Notes under the pieces: model-generated
What the model was told of the DNA's origin: nothing
The model's input: the letters and a program-made list of their open reading frames with translations, nothing else
The model's database searches: none
Program-made: the position numbers and the translations under genes
Assembly (NCBI GenBank): GCA_920105625.2
Contig: OV050030.1
Location: 67,795,807 to 67,859,806 of the forward strand
Origin: Clusia tigrina
Lineage: Eukaryota; Arthropoda; Insecta; Diptera; Clusiidae
Length of the DNA: 64,000 bases
Direction of reading: 5' to 3'
Part shown: one piece after another, positions 52,054-63,423 of the stretch
Numbering within the stretch: the stretch's first letter is position 1
Layout of the letters: every line of letters starts with the position of its first letter

Positions 52054-54818
52054 TAAAGTATTGATTGCTGTATTGTGCAAACAGCGTTGTGGCTTAAAAA
52101 TTGTACATTTTACTGCTAGAAGTCTCAACTCTTCCTAACTTGATTATGTGAGGTACATTTTTGCTGATTCCTCTGTTGATGTGATTTGTGTGTCTGAAAC
52201 TTGGTTTGGCGGTAGAGCTGGTGACCTATATTTCAATATACTTACTTACAAGCTTTTTCGGAATAATAGAGTCGGCCGAAAAGGAGGTGGTGTTGCTATT
52301 TTTGTTAAAACTTTTCTAAATGTTAAAATCGTAAATAGGTCTGATGGCACCGTAGTTGAGTTCTTAAATCTGGAAATATCTGACAATAATTCTAAAGTCA
52401 TGGTTTCGTGTATGTATAACCCTAATAAATGTCACAGTGTTGAGCCGTTTTTCTCTTATTTGTCGTTGCGTATAATTGACTATGACTATTATATTGTGTG
52501 TGAGGATTTTAATATAAATCTGCTCTCTGCTGATGCTGTTTTGTATAAACTTCGTGACCTTGTTAGTGCCTCTGGCCTCTCTGTTGTGAACTCCATCATG
52601 TCTACTAGATTTGCAAATAATGCTGCTTGCTCCTAGCTTACTTGACATCGTTATTATATCTGACATATCAATGCTACTTATCTTTGATCAGCTCACTTTT
52701 ATTTCTGATCACGACTTGATATTCTGTACACTAAAAGTTAATATTGGTCGAAAGCTGAATACTACCTCTATCTCGTACCGTGATTATAAATCAATTGACT
52801 TGACTTCTTTGTTTAGGGAGCTTTCCCAACTAAGATGGGACGACTGCTGGTTTTCTAGCGGCATTGATCAGAAGTTGAATGGTTTCGTGAGTCGGATCTG
52901 TGATGTTTTCCACACATACTCGTATGTCCCGATTCGCACTATTCAAGTCAAAAATAAAGCGTGTGCTTGGTTTGACGTGCTAGTGAAGAAAAGGAAAAGG
53001 TTGCATGTTAGATGGAGAATATTTCCAATCGATCAGAATTGAGATTCTTACAGGCTGGCTCGTAATGAGGCTGTAGCTGCTGTGAGGCTAGCGAAGAAAA
53101 ATTATTTCTCCTCTAAGCTTGATGCATCTCTTCCATCTAAGCAATTGTGGAAGAATCTAAAACGGTTTGGTGTTCGATGGAAGGATAGTACTGATTGTGT
53201 AGTGGAACCGAATGAATTAAATAATGATTTCCTGAATGGGTTTTCCCTTGAGAATTCTAGTGAGTGTGAGCTGTATGTTGTTGATGGACTTGTCTGTCAA
53301 AATTCATTTGAGTTTCATACAGTTGGTGAGCGTGATGTACACAGAGGGATTATGCGGATAAAATCTAACGCTGTAGTTCCTGATGAAGTCTTTATTAGGT
53401 TTATAAAATTAATTATTCCGTTTGTCTTGAGTCCATTAACTCACATTATAAATCACTGCTTTACCACTTCGTGCTTCCCACGGCTATGGAAATTAGCGAC
53501 TGTTGTGCCGGTTGCAAAAAAGGCATTTGCCGCAGCTCCTATTGATTTTCAGCCCATTAGTTTGCTCTCATTTCTTTCTAATGTGTGTGAGTCGCTTATG
53601 GCTGATCAGATATCTCGACATCTGAATGTGTTTAAGCTGCTGTCACCACTACATTCTGGTTTTCGTAAGGGGCATAGCTGCTTGACTGCTATGCTGAAAG
53701 TTGTTGATGATATTCGAATTTCATTTGATGATGACCAAGTAACTCTACTCTGTTTATTGGACTTTTCCAAGGCTTTCGATAGTGTCAACCATAGACTATT
53801 ATGTTTTAAGCTAAAGACTTATTTTGGTTTTTTTGGCATTGCCTTGCTGCTTATGACGAGCTATTTGAGTGGTAGATCTCAGCTAGTGAAGATTGGTGAT
53901 ATCTTCTCTGATTGTAGGCCAGTTTTTTCTGGGGTCCCACAGGGTTCAATTCTTGGACCACTGCTTTTCAGTAATTTCATCAATGACATTTTTTCACTTG
54001 ACTGTAATGGAGTGATGCATGCTTATGCCGATGACATTCAGTTATATCTGTCACGCAGGGTATTCCTTATGGATGATCTGGTTTGTAGACTTAATGAGGA
54101 CCTTGATATTCTTAGTGCTTGGGTTCGTAGCAATGATTTGTGTCGCGGCGAAATCTTTTTTTCTGCTATTTACAAAGACAATATACTTTTTACTGAGATC
54201 CCTCCGATGTTTATTGCTGGTTGCCGCCTTACACTTGTTAACAAGACTGTTGTGCCTGGGTTTCATTCGAATTCGTCATTGACTTGCTCGGATCATATCA
54301 ACCATGTTGTTTGCATAAGGTATATGACTCTGCGCTGTTCGAGGATGTCTGCTCGATTTACTCCCGTTGAAATCAGGCGCAGGTTGGTTGTGCAATTGCT
54401 TGTGCCTATTATTACCTACTCTGAGGAGGTGTATAGTTGTTTGGACTCTCGGTCTAAGCTGCGAGTGTCATTCAATAATGCTACTCGTTATGTGTATAGC
54501 TTGCGAAAATTTGACCATATCTTATCTTGGAGTAGAATCGTTCTGGGTTGCGATATTGAGAGCTATTTAAAGGCAAGAAATTGTATATTTATGCATAAAT
54601 TAATATACTCTAAGGCTCCGCTATACCTTTATGACAAGTTGCGCTTCAACCTGTCGAATCGTTGCAATAATCTCATTATACCGAGGTTTACGTTCCGAAA
54701 GTCGGCTAGAATGTTTTTCGTTGGCACCACTAGACTATGGAACTCATTACCTAATGATTTAAAAAATATTGTGAGTCACAACAATTTCAAGCATCTAATT
54801 TATCTTTTATTGTCGTAG
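52054..54818 (+). pseudogene. CR1-group ORF2 (endonuclease plus reverse transcriptase), few lesions
   Basis: Endonuclease: LKIVHFTARSLNSS, a stop at ~52139, then LDYVRYIFADSSVDVICVSE with TWFGG. EDFNINLLS (near 52505) stands where G-D-F-N is usual. A frameshift near 52625 is followed by SDHDLI near 52705. A TGA lies at 53041; otherwise the frame stays open to 54818. RT: PISLLSFLSNVCESLMADQI near 53555, LLDFSKAFDSVNHRLL near 53755, GVPQGSILGPLLF near 53933 and the Y-A-D-D box at 54024-54035. The C-terminal part (KAPLYLYDKLRF, TRLWNSLPNDLK) is typical of the group. Three lesions only. Confidence 0.87.
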
Positions 54819-55505
54819 ACACTTGATGCTTTATTTCTTCTCTTTTCCTTCCTAGTTCTACTACCCTCTTTCTTTTTTATTTTTTTTTTAATCTTTTGTT
54901 TAATTTTCTTATATATTTTTCTTGATTTTTGTTATATTTGTTTGTTGTTTTCTAACGATTGTCAATAGTATTAATTTTAGGTTTAAGTTTTTAATTTAAG
55001 ATACAATAGTAGCTAAGTTCAATGTACAGCATAAGTTTTTATAGCTTCTTGTATGATTAAAAAAAATTAAATTAAAAAAAAATTCACATTCAACTATTTC
55101 TGAACTTTGCGGACGCGATTTCGTGCGTGCTCCGTAATTGGGACGGTTTTTCACTGTGTTTGAACTGAATTCGTTCTTTGAACTTTGCGACATAGACGCT
55201 AATACGAAAGTGTAGTTTATTTACATAATTTTGTGATATTTTGTTCTGCAAGAACAGATTAAAGGTGAAGTGTGGAATTCACAAAGTATTATTAAAAAAT
55301 AAAAGTACGCGCCAAAAAACAACTAGCAGGAGCTGCCACCTGTGTCAGTACTCTAAGATGATTGGTGATGCCACTTAATTTTAATTTATTTAAATTTAAA
55401 ATTACTCAGAGTTGCATTTGAGCCATTTATTAATTCTTTATTTTCTCAACTCTTAATGAGTTTCCCGAACATCAACAAACTTACAAACATCAGAAATGCC
55501 TATGT

Positions 55506-56260
55506 GACGGTGGTTGCTGAAGATTGCTGCAAAAACAAAAAAGAAATAACTATAACTTGTACCTAACAACCAAGCCAATAAATCGGGCTCGTTCATGTTG
55601 TCCTGCTTTAATGTTAAACAGCGAATCTACACCCACAATTGAAAAAGTAGCGAAACACACCCAATATACCATCTGCGTTACTTATTATATAGACGAATAA
55701 CCGTTGAAGAACCACACAAAAGAAAAGGCCCTGTCCAGTGCTTCAACTGCCAAGAATACGGGCACACAAAATCGTACTGTACCTTACGCACTGTTTGTAT
55801 TGCCTGTGGGGACCTTCACCATTCCTCCAAGTGTTTGTCTGACAAATCCAACATAAATGCAAAAAAATGCAGCAATTGTGGGGAAAACCACATGGCAGCT
55901 ACAGAGGCTGCCCAGTGTCTTTAGCACTCAAAAATAAATTAGACCAGAAACAGCAACCAGCTTTCATTACACAGAGATTGCCAAATAAATCGAACCCCAT
56001 AAGCAACTGACCAGTGACAACGCTTCTACATCAAGATCATATGCCAACGTAGTAAAGTCTGGATCTGAAGAAATTCCTAGCTTTGCAAATCCTACGCAAA
56101 ATGTAGAATCCATGATATCAAAATTAACTAATTGTATGACAGAATTGATGACATCAATGCAAAGCATGTTGCACGAGTTGTTGAAAACTCAAAACCAACT
56201 TATGCAATTGTTGATATCAAAAAAATTAAATATATTACAATATGTCATTGGAATGCAAAC
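55506..56260 (+). pseudogene. Jockey-clade ORF1 of Jky-3, internally deleted
   Basis: Starts MTVVAEDCCKNKKEIT, shifts frame after ~18 codons, and loses most of the N-terminal and RNA-binding domains by deletion. Zinc knuckles survive near 55735-55915: CFNCQEYGHTKSYC, CIACGDLHHSSKC and CSNCGENHMAATEAAQC in changing frames. The C-terminal heptad-like segment (LTNCMTELMTSMQSMLHELL) is near 56130-56185. Relative to Jky-1 this copy keeps bases around 55785-55805 (TACGCACTGTTTGTATTGCC) that Jky-1 has lost. Confidence 0.78.
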
Positions 56261-58763
56261 AGTATTAGCCAACATAAACTATAAATTTAAACACTTCCTG
56301 CATACTAGGCAAATTGACATTATGGTTTTATCAAAAACGCACTTGACAAACAAAAATTATTTTGCAATATCAGGATATAAATTCTACAAGAGAAACCATC
56401 CTGGTAATAAAGCACATGGCGGTACGGGTATATTATTATTAGATAGATATAAGCATCATGCACTAGAAGAGCATGCAAAGGACTATCTGCAGGCAACATC
56501 AATGGGTCTTCAATGCTGGGAGGAAAAAATTTTACTAAGCGCAGTCTATTTTCCTCCAAGATACTCAGTGACTGAATTATAATTCACACAATTCTTCACA
56601 TCATTGGGGACCAAATTTTTGGCAGCAGGTGATTATAATGCGAAACATACCTTTTGGAGATCCAGGTTAATAAATCCCAAAGGCAAACAACTGTTCTCTG
56701 CACTACTAAATCGGTGTTCTAACCTAGACTTCGGGCAACCGACATACTGGCCCTCTGTCCCTCAAAAAGTGCCCGACCTCATCGATTTTTGAATAACCAG
56801 TGGTGTTGATCGTAACTTGTTATCTGCAGAATCGTATTAAAAGCTCGCTTCTGATCATTCATCAGTTATTATATGTCTACATAAACAACCTCAACTGGGT
56901 AAGAAAACAGGTCACCTAACCAACAAAAGAACAAACTGACTCAGGTACCGTCAATATGTAAGTAGTCATATAAACATTGGTCCTCGACTAATGAGTCCAA
57001 GCGATATTGACTCGGCACTTTTGGCCATCAACTCAGTTCTTTCATCTGCAGCCACACGCTCATCTTCAGCAGCCTCATTATCCCGCTCCGCAACAACGCG
57101 TACAACATTTGCAGTTATCGATAATCTCGATAAGGAGAAAAGGCGCTTAAGAAGAGAGTGGCAACAAAATAGAACACCCTACGCAGAGCGTAAACTAGCA
57201 TTAGCAAAAAAACGCCTCCGAGAAGCACTGAACTGCGAGCTAGAGAACAGTTTGAAAAAGTATACTGAGACGCTAACTCCAACACAAAATACTAACTACT
57301 CTCTATGGAAATCCTACAAAAATATAAAGACTGCTAAAGACTGTCATCCACCACTCTGGAAAAATAATGAAACTTGGGCAAGAAGTGACGAAGAGAAAGC
57401 CACAGCGTTTGCAAATCATCTCAAATCCGTATTCGAACCTAACCAACCAACCAACTGTTTTGAAATTCCATTTTTGGCCCCTAAAATACCACTAATCCCG
57501 ATGAAGGTTAAAATGAAGGAAGTACAACTTGCAATTAAACCTCAGCTAAGCCCGAATAGCTTTATTCAGGATTTGAATTAATTACCGCAAAAATTATTGT
57601 GGAATTGCCTGTAATAGCCATCAAAATAGTGACGCAGCTGTTTAATGCAATATTTAGGATTGGGTATTTTCCACAACCCTGGAAAATATCACAAATTACA
57701 ATGATACCAAATCCCTGGAAAGACGCAACTGAACCGTCATCTTATCCGCCCATAAGCTTGCTGCCAGTGATTTCTAAATTATTTGAGAAACTGCTTCTTC
57801 TAAAGCTGCAGCCGCACATATACAAATCCAACATTATTCTCCACCATCAATTTGGATTTCGTATGAATCATAGAACCATACAGCAAATTAACCGCATTAC
57901 TAGTGCAATTCGAAATACTTTTGAAGACAAAAAATACTGCTCTGCTATATTCTTAGATATTGCACAGGCGTTTGACAGAGTTTGGCATGCATGATTAATG
58001 TATAGAATTCAAAAACTCTTAACAGTTAATGTGCACATGCTACTCGAATCGTATTTGGAGAAGCGAAAGTTCAGAGTAAAATATGGAGAATACACCACAA
58101 ACGACTTTGATATTAATGCTGGGGTTCCACAAGGTAGTGTTCTAGGTCCTGTACTATATGTATTATTCACTGCAGACCTCCCTACTGATGATCATCTAGT
58201 CACTTTAACATTCGCAGACGACACTGCTATTCTTAGTATACATAGCAATCGAATCGCTTTGAGAAGCATTTGAAGAAAATGGAAGTGTGGCTGGCAAATT
58301 GGCGCATTAAGGTAAATGAGACCAAGAGTATTCCTCAATCGAATACTGTAACATACCTAGGAGTCCATCTAGACAGACGACTAACTTGGCGGAACCATAT
58401 TGAGGCAAAACGAACGCAGATAAAGCTAAAGTCCCATAAAATAAATTGGCTACTCAACTCCAAGTCAAGGCTTCGTTTACAACATAAACTTTTATTGTAC
58501 AAGGCAGTGATCAAACCAATTTGGGCATATGGAGCTGAGCTTTGGGGAATGCTAGTTCATCGTACGTCGAGCTGATACAACGAGTGCAATCGAAAATCTT
58601 GCGTGGAATCACAGGTGCGCCTTGGTTCGTTAGAAATGCTGATATTCATAAGGACCTCAACATTTCTCTTGTTAAAAGTGAGCTCACAGAGATTATGCTC
58701 AAACACATAAAAAAAACTACGAGAGCACTCAAATCCGTTGGTAAAAATATTAGCTCGAATTAA
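56230..58763 (+). pseudogene. Jockey-clade ORF2 of Jky-3, broken
   Basis: Endonuclease from WNANSISQH (near 56255, other frame) through KTHLTNKNYFAISGYKFYK, HGGTGILLLDRYKHH and AAGDYNAKHTFWRS, with stops at 56579 and 56790. RT: linker 56991-57581, MIPNPWKDATEPSSYPPISL near 57705, DIAQAFDRVWHA followed by a stop at 57992, GVPQGSVLGP near 58120, and the F-A-D-D box at 58211-58222. Frameshifts near 58270 and 58565 coincide exactly with those of Jky-1. Its private lesions include the stop at 57992 and a small rearrangement near 57540-57570. Confidence 0.87.
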
Positions 58764-58985
58764 AACAGCAACACGCCTCAAAAGATTGGACTTACCTATA
58801 TATTAAATGTACGAAATATTAAATAATTACCATATAAGATACTAAAATGAAATGAATTTAAATTGAATTAAAACTAAAAGGCAAAAATGTAGTGAAATTT
58901 AATACTAAGCCCAAACACTAGTGCGGGATAAATATAGTTAATTTAGCTCTTAAGATTTAATTATTTATTGTTAGAATAAAGAAAG

Positions 58986-59799
58986 AATAAAGAAAAAAAA
59001 ATAAAAATAAAAATTAAAAATTAAAAATAAATAAAAAAATTAAATTAAAATTTAAATTATAATAGTAACTAATTGTTTTGTATGAATCAATTTATTGTAA
59101 AATATATATTTATTGAGAGGGATTTCCAATTGAATACCGTTAATAACTTAAGGAAAAATTTTTATAATATTTAATTAATAATATTTGTAAAGAAAAAAGT
59201 TTGTATTACTTAAAGTATAGAGAGTTGTAAAATGAATGTAAGCATATATCTAACATAAAATACTTAAAACTTAATATGTATGAAAACTAATTTTTATGAT
59301 TTTATGTTAAGAAAGAATTTTGATTGTTAAAAATATTAAGTATGCGCTATACTCGTATATAAATTTAGATAATACATAGTTTTATGTTTCGTTAAGAAAA
59401 ATTTTAGAAATGAAATGATTGTAAATTGTAAAGTAAAAATTTTAGAATGAAATAAATTAAATTAAAATTAAAATTCGGTAAGTCCGATATATATAGAGAC
59501 ATATATTTTTAGGTATTAAGTTAGTGGACTGACAAGGACATCCATATAGGTCAACATTATACAACATGAACCTGAAAGGGGATTATTCCAGCGTCGAAGA
59601 CAGATGGGGAAATTAAGCACTATCCATGAGGCCGGTGAACAGTAGGTGGAATGCAACACCAGCGAAAAAAAGCTAACTGAAGAAGATGAAGAAGTAAGTT
59701 AAGAAGACGTAGTAGAAGAGATTACGAGATTTGAAACGTTGCTGTCCCGAAAAAAAAGAATCACAAAATTAGTGAAAATTCATTTTTTTTATATAAAAC
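58986..59799. other. A+T-rich spacer, no gene seen
   Basis: About 800 bases dominated by A-rich and (AAATTAAAA)-type sequence up to ~59460, then ordinary A+T-rich text. No reading frame, terminal repeat or RNA gene is recognisable. The first part may be an expanded tail of Jky-3. Confidence 0.5.
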
Positions 59800-61096
59800 A
59801 GTGGAAGAGCTTCTAACTTCCCATTGCGGTTGACTCAGAGCACGAATTCCTAATAGATACTACAGTTTTGGTATAGTTTGCATTTAAAATTAGTATGAGT
59901 GCTAAATAATTACACACATGCTTTTTGGGTGCAGTAATTATTATAACAATTGCTATGTAAACTTTTAGGGTGTTACAGATCCGCTTTCGAGTTAACAATG
60001 GCAACGGGCAATGGCGTACAAAATGCACTATCGGCATTTTGGATTCAGTAAGTCAGTTGATTAAGCAACAGACACCAACCAACAATTTCGCAACAGGAAC
60101 ACCAGAAAAGGGCTTAGGAAGTAAGATACAATTTGTAAATAGTATATAAGGTAGGGAGAAATAATATATAAATATAAGGTGAACACCAGGGGTCTTGGAA
60201 AACCTAGGAGAGAATCAGACGAGTATACACCTGGAGAAAGATATTCAGACACATAAAAAAATATGTGAGGAATTGTCCAAAATGTCAGGTAAATAGGAGT
60301 TCCAGGTTGACAAAGATGGTGTTGAAGGACAAACCGAAACAACCATTTGACAAAGTTTACACGGTTATTGTAGGTATTTTACCTAAAACAAATTCGGGAA
60401 ATAAGTACATCTCGACGTTCCAAGATGATTTTTCAAAATATATGGCATGCATAGCCATACCTGATGTAGAGGCGAGTACGGTTGGTGACTAACAACGGTT
60501 CGAATTTTATATACAAACTATTCTCTGAGACATGTAGAATGCTAGGGATTAAAAAATTACACATTACTCCCTATCATCCGTGAAGTTAACTGGTTGTTAG
60601 AATGTAATCATCGACCTCTGGCAGAATACTTGCTTAATTTCAACAAAGTGGATGGGTCCAACTGGGATCACTGGTGGACTACGGCCATGCACGTTCACAA
60701 CTATACTATGCATTATCAACCAAACAAACTCCGTTTAGAACAATCTACGGGTTTGCCAGCAAATTTAAAGCGTAAATATGCGCCTGAGTAAAACGCTGAT
60801 GACCCAAATAAAGTGTGGAAATATCAGGTACAGCGAGCCCACGAGTTGGTTAGACAAAATCTAGATCGTGCTAAACGAGCTAGATACACTTACAACAAGA
60901 TACTAAAGCCAATATGGGTGACCGAGTACTAATGAAGAACCAAACTAGGAAAAATAAATTTTCTCCTATGTGGTTAGGGCCGTACACGGTGGCAGAAATC
61001 CGCAGCCCAGTCACCACGGTGGTAACGATTAAAGGCAAGCCCAAGAAACTTCACAATAACTTGCTAAAGTTATTCCATTTGCGAACTCGCAACTAA
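59800..61096 (+). mobile_element. Gypsy family A deletion derivative A3 (LTR fused to integrase)
   Basis: A diverged family A LTR (approximately 59800-60178; TGTAAACTTTTAGGGTG near 59956, AACACCAGAAAAGG near 60099, AGTATATAAGG near 60140) runs directly into the integrase zinc-binding region (GTGAACACCAGGGGTCTTGG near 60180). Leader, gag, protease, RT and RNase H are absent. No 3' LTR is evident up to 61776. Confidence 0.75.
60180..61096 (+). pseudogene. pol: Gypsy family A integrase remnant in A3
   Basis: HQGSWKT-like start, then RNCPKCQVNRSSRLTKM (second half of H-H-C-C), KQPFDKVYTVIVGILP (the first catalytic Asp position reads Thr or Val context rather than MDIVG) and SGNKYISTFQDDFSKYMAC. 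A frameshift or deletion at ~60483 removes the segment before TNNGSNF (Asp replaced by Asn). Then follow CNHRPLAEYL, a broken middle, and the C-terminal GPY/F module (WLGPYTVAEIRSP, 60970-61010) ending HNNLLKLFHLRTRN at 61096. Confidence 0.8.
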
Positions 61097-61775
61097 AAAG
61101 ATTATGAGTTCTATTAACAAGCTTAAAAAAGCGTCAATTTCATTTTCAAAGTGAAGGCCAGCGAGAAATTGGATCGGCTTGATTAAGGTCGTTAAAAAAT
61201 TACATAATCTGAATATGCAAGCAAACACTGCAGCAGAAATACAATAAGAACAAGAATGAAAGAGACAGAATTGGTGAAAAATATTAAGTAAGGAACTAAT
61301 TACTAATGAAATAACGTAAAATAGAAAAAAACAAAAATACGAAAATCAAAATTCTGTTGAGGAAAAAAGAATATGATACGCTTTTTTTTGGTTTAATGCA
61401 TTCGGGCAAACAAAAATTTCATTGGCCAAGCAATTGTCCAAAGCGCAAAGTGAACCGCCAGATTTGCATATAATACGAAGATTGACACAATCTGTACCAA
61501 TAGAAAATATAGATAATAAGTTAGTATGATAGTAAGCATATATTTTTCTTGGGTTGATTACATCGAATATACTTCAGCGAAAATATACTTTAGGAGACAA
61601 AAAAAAGGTTATTAGGATTAAGAAGTAGGAATAGAAAACTTTATGAGAGAATTTGAACTAATCATTAATCAAGGAAAAAAAATTACATAATATATTTCTT
61701 TTTGGGGAGTTTTTATGAATGAACGTCACACACAAGTACGTATATAGTCATATAATGATATAACTATAAGAGCTG
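61097..61775. other. Unassigned A+T-rich sequence after A3
   Basis: About 680 bases with no coding frame. It may be the decayed 3' non-coding region of A3, but I find no solid match to 37631-38757. Confidence 0.4.
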
Positions 61776-62107
61776 GCCACCCTTAGTTAGTAAACATACA
61801 AACTGGTCACTCAAATTTTGTCCACATTCTATCCAATAATATTTGCCGTGTCAGCGGAACAGCTACATTGTATCGTCTGCATAGACGAAGCTTCTCCGCT
61901 GCCACTGCTATTGAAATATAAACAATGCATGCCCAAGCTGCTGCGCGAATATGAACCGCGACCGCTTCTGCAGTGATGAGCATATTGTAATGTACATACA
62001 TACACACTTACAGAGCTGAGAACCAGCCAAACTAAAACTCCTTCTCCTACATTTTTGCAGCATCAGCAAATAGTTTTAAGATAAACACATGCTATGTTAG
62101 AATTAGG

Positions 62108-62115
62108 TATAAAAG
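62108..62115 (+). promoter_or_regulatory. TATA box of the right-end LTR
   Basis: TATAAAAG lies 33 bases before the primer site, which would leave only about 10 bases between a standard start site and the primer-binding site. Either R/U5 is extremely short or the LTR structure is unusual. Confidence 0.5.
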
Positions 62116-62147
62116 TAAGCTCATTCTCATTTATATGTCAGTTCTCC

Positions 62148-62158
62148 TGGCGCAGTCG
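62148..62158 (+). promoter_or_regulatory. Primer-binding site, tRNA-Ser type
   Basis: TGGCGCAGTCG is complementary to a tRNA-Ser 3' end (CGACTGCG plus CCA, from memory) and matches the site used by 17.6/297-type elements. Confidence 0.72.
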
Positions 62159-62179
62159 GGAAACTCGGAGGAAAATTAC

Positions 62180-62400
62180 GAAAGATCCTAATATAATCCT
62201 GAAGAAGAATACTGAAGAAAGATCCTAATATAATCCTGAAGAAGAATACTGGAGAAAGATCCTAATATAATCCTGAAGAAGAATACTGAAGAAAGGTCCT
62301 AATATAATCCTGAAGAAGAATACTGAAGAGGAATACTGAAGAAGAATACCGAAGAAGAATACTGAAGAAGAATACTGAAGAAAAATCCTGAAGAATCCTG
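62180..62400 (+). repeat. 37-bp tandem repeat (four units) grading into 15-bp GAAGAATACT repeats
   Basis: Units start at 62180, 62217, 62254 and 62291 (exact 37-bp period), each GAAAGATCCTAATATAATCC followed by TGAAGAAGAATACT. From ~62319 only the last part is repeated (GAAGAAGAATACT, 12-15 bp) to ~62385. It lies just after the primer site in the leader. Confidence 0.92.
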
Positions 62401-62470
62401 AAGCCCGAAGGAATCCTAACAAGAAGAGATCCAGATTACCAACAGGGATCATAAAAAGATCCTGACTTAT

Positions 62471-62770
62471 ACAAAGCGGGTTGCGCTTAAACAATTAAAA
62501 CATAAAAATAGCCTTTGCGGCTTAAACAAAGCGAATTGCGCTTAAACAATTAAAACATAATAATAGCCTTTGCGGCTTAAACAAAGCGAACTGCGCTTAA
62601 ACAATAAAACAGCCTTTGCGGCTTATACAAAGCGAATTGCGCTTAAACAATTCAACAGCCTTTGCGGCTTATACAAAGCGAATTGCGCTTAAACAATTAA
62701 ACAGCCTTTGTGGCTTATACAAAGCGAATTGCGCTTAAACAACATACCAAGAGCGGCCTGTAACGGCCTA
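62471..62770 (+). repeat. 46/55-bp tandem repeat with two internal palindromes, six units
   Basis: Units start at 62471, 62526, 62581, 62627, 62673 and 62719 (spacing 55, 55, 46, 46, 46), with a decayed seventh near 62775. Each holds AGCGAATTGCGCTT and GCCTTTGCGGC, both short inverted repeats, separated by AAACAATTAAA. The 9-bp length difference is an extra ATAATA-like insert in the first two units. A regularly spaced palindromic array in an LTR-element leader is reminiscent of the insulator arrays of gypsy, though the motif is different. Confidence 0.92.
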
Positions 62771-62811
62771 AGATACATAGCGAGCTACGCTTAAAATTAA
62801 CAAATCGACAA

Positions 62812-63063
62812 ATGACTAGTCGTAGGGAAATTGACGAATTATTTTAAAAATACGAAGCTATCGTGGCCAAAGATAATCAAAATCCTATCAGAGAGGAAAC
62901 CCCAAAGTACGTGCCAACACCAATCCCACCACCACAACCCTTAACTATACAACAATACCGTCAAAGACAGGAAGATCGTCGACAGGAGCTGACAACCGAA
63001 AACCAGAAGAAAAAAAGCGAAGGACGAGAGCCGGAAAAGCGGTTAGAAATCGACGAGAAATAA
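62812..63063 (+). pseudogene. Small upstream frame before gag, unknown
   Basis: Reads MTSRREIDELF, a TAA, then KYEAIVAKDNQNPIREETPK and a Pro-rich stretch (PTPIPPPQPLTIQQYRQRQE), ending in a charged Lys/Glu-rich tail at 63063. Apart from the one stop it is open for ~83 codons. I do not recognise it. It may be a gag leader peptide or an N-terminal gag piece separated from the main frame by 360 non-coding bases. Confidence 0.45.
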
Positions 63064-63423
63064 GGGAAGTGTACCGGATGATCCACCTGACAAAGGGTGT
63101 GGAACGCGAGCAGTACATAAAAACTCACAAAACTTTACAAAGTAAGAAAAAATAGAACTTAAGTACAATAGATTTATAATGAATAATGATGAGAAGAAAA
63201 TAAATAATTACAAAGAACCTCTGGCAAGAAATTGGTATCACAGATGAACCAAAAATAGAGAATTTTGATTAAATTAAAATAAGATATTTAAGGCTAAGTG
63301 AAATATTAAAACAGAGTGAAAAATTAGGATTATACACATGTGCTACATGTATGAATAAATATTTAAAAAAATAAAATAAAATAAATTTTTTATTCTTCGT
63401 TCCTTGCTCAGAAAATTAATAAA

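Larger units (their letters stand above)
50770..55083 (+). mobile_element. CR1/L2-group non-LTR retrotransposon, near full length
   Basis: 5' UTR (~50770-50957), ORF1 with coiled coil and RRM-like core, T-rich spacer (51831-52040), ORF2 with endonuclease and RT, and a 3' UTR ending in an A-rich tail at ~55064-55083, immediately before Jky-3. ORF2 wording (HFTARSLNS, SETWF, YADDIQLYL) points to the CR1/L2/Rex group rather than Jockey. I cannot give the exact clade. It has few lesions and is among the youngest elements here. Confidence 0.8.
55083..58985 (+). mobile_element. Jockey-clade non-LTR retrotransposon copy 3 (Jky-3), internal deletion in ORF1
   Basis: Same subfamily as Jky-1 and near-identical to it over ORF2 and the 3' UTR, but on the opposite strand. 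The 5' end (~55090) follows the A-tail of the CR1 element directly. ORF1 has lost about 1 kb: text near 55640 jumps from the N-terminal domain (AATCTACACCCACAATTGAA) to the region before the zinc knuckles (GCGAAACACACCCAATATAC). The 3' end lies near 58985 in A-rich sequence. Confidence 0.88.

Noticed and set aside
62180..62770. Regularly spaced repeats resembling a CRISPR array
   Set aside because: Units are contiguous tandem repeats without unique spacers, inside the leader of an LTR element in an insect genome.
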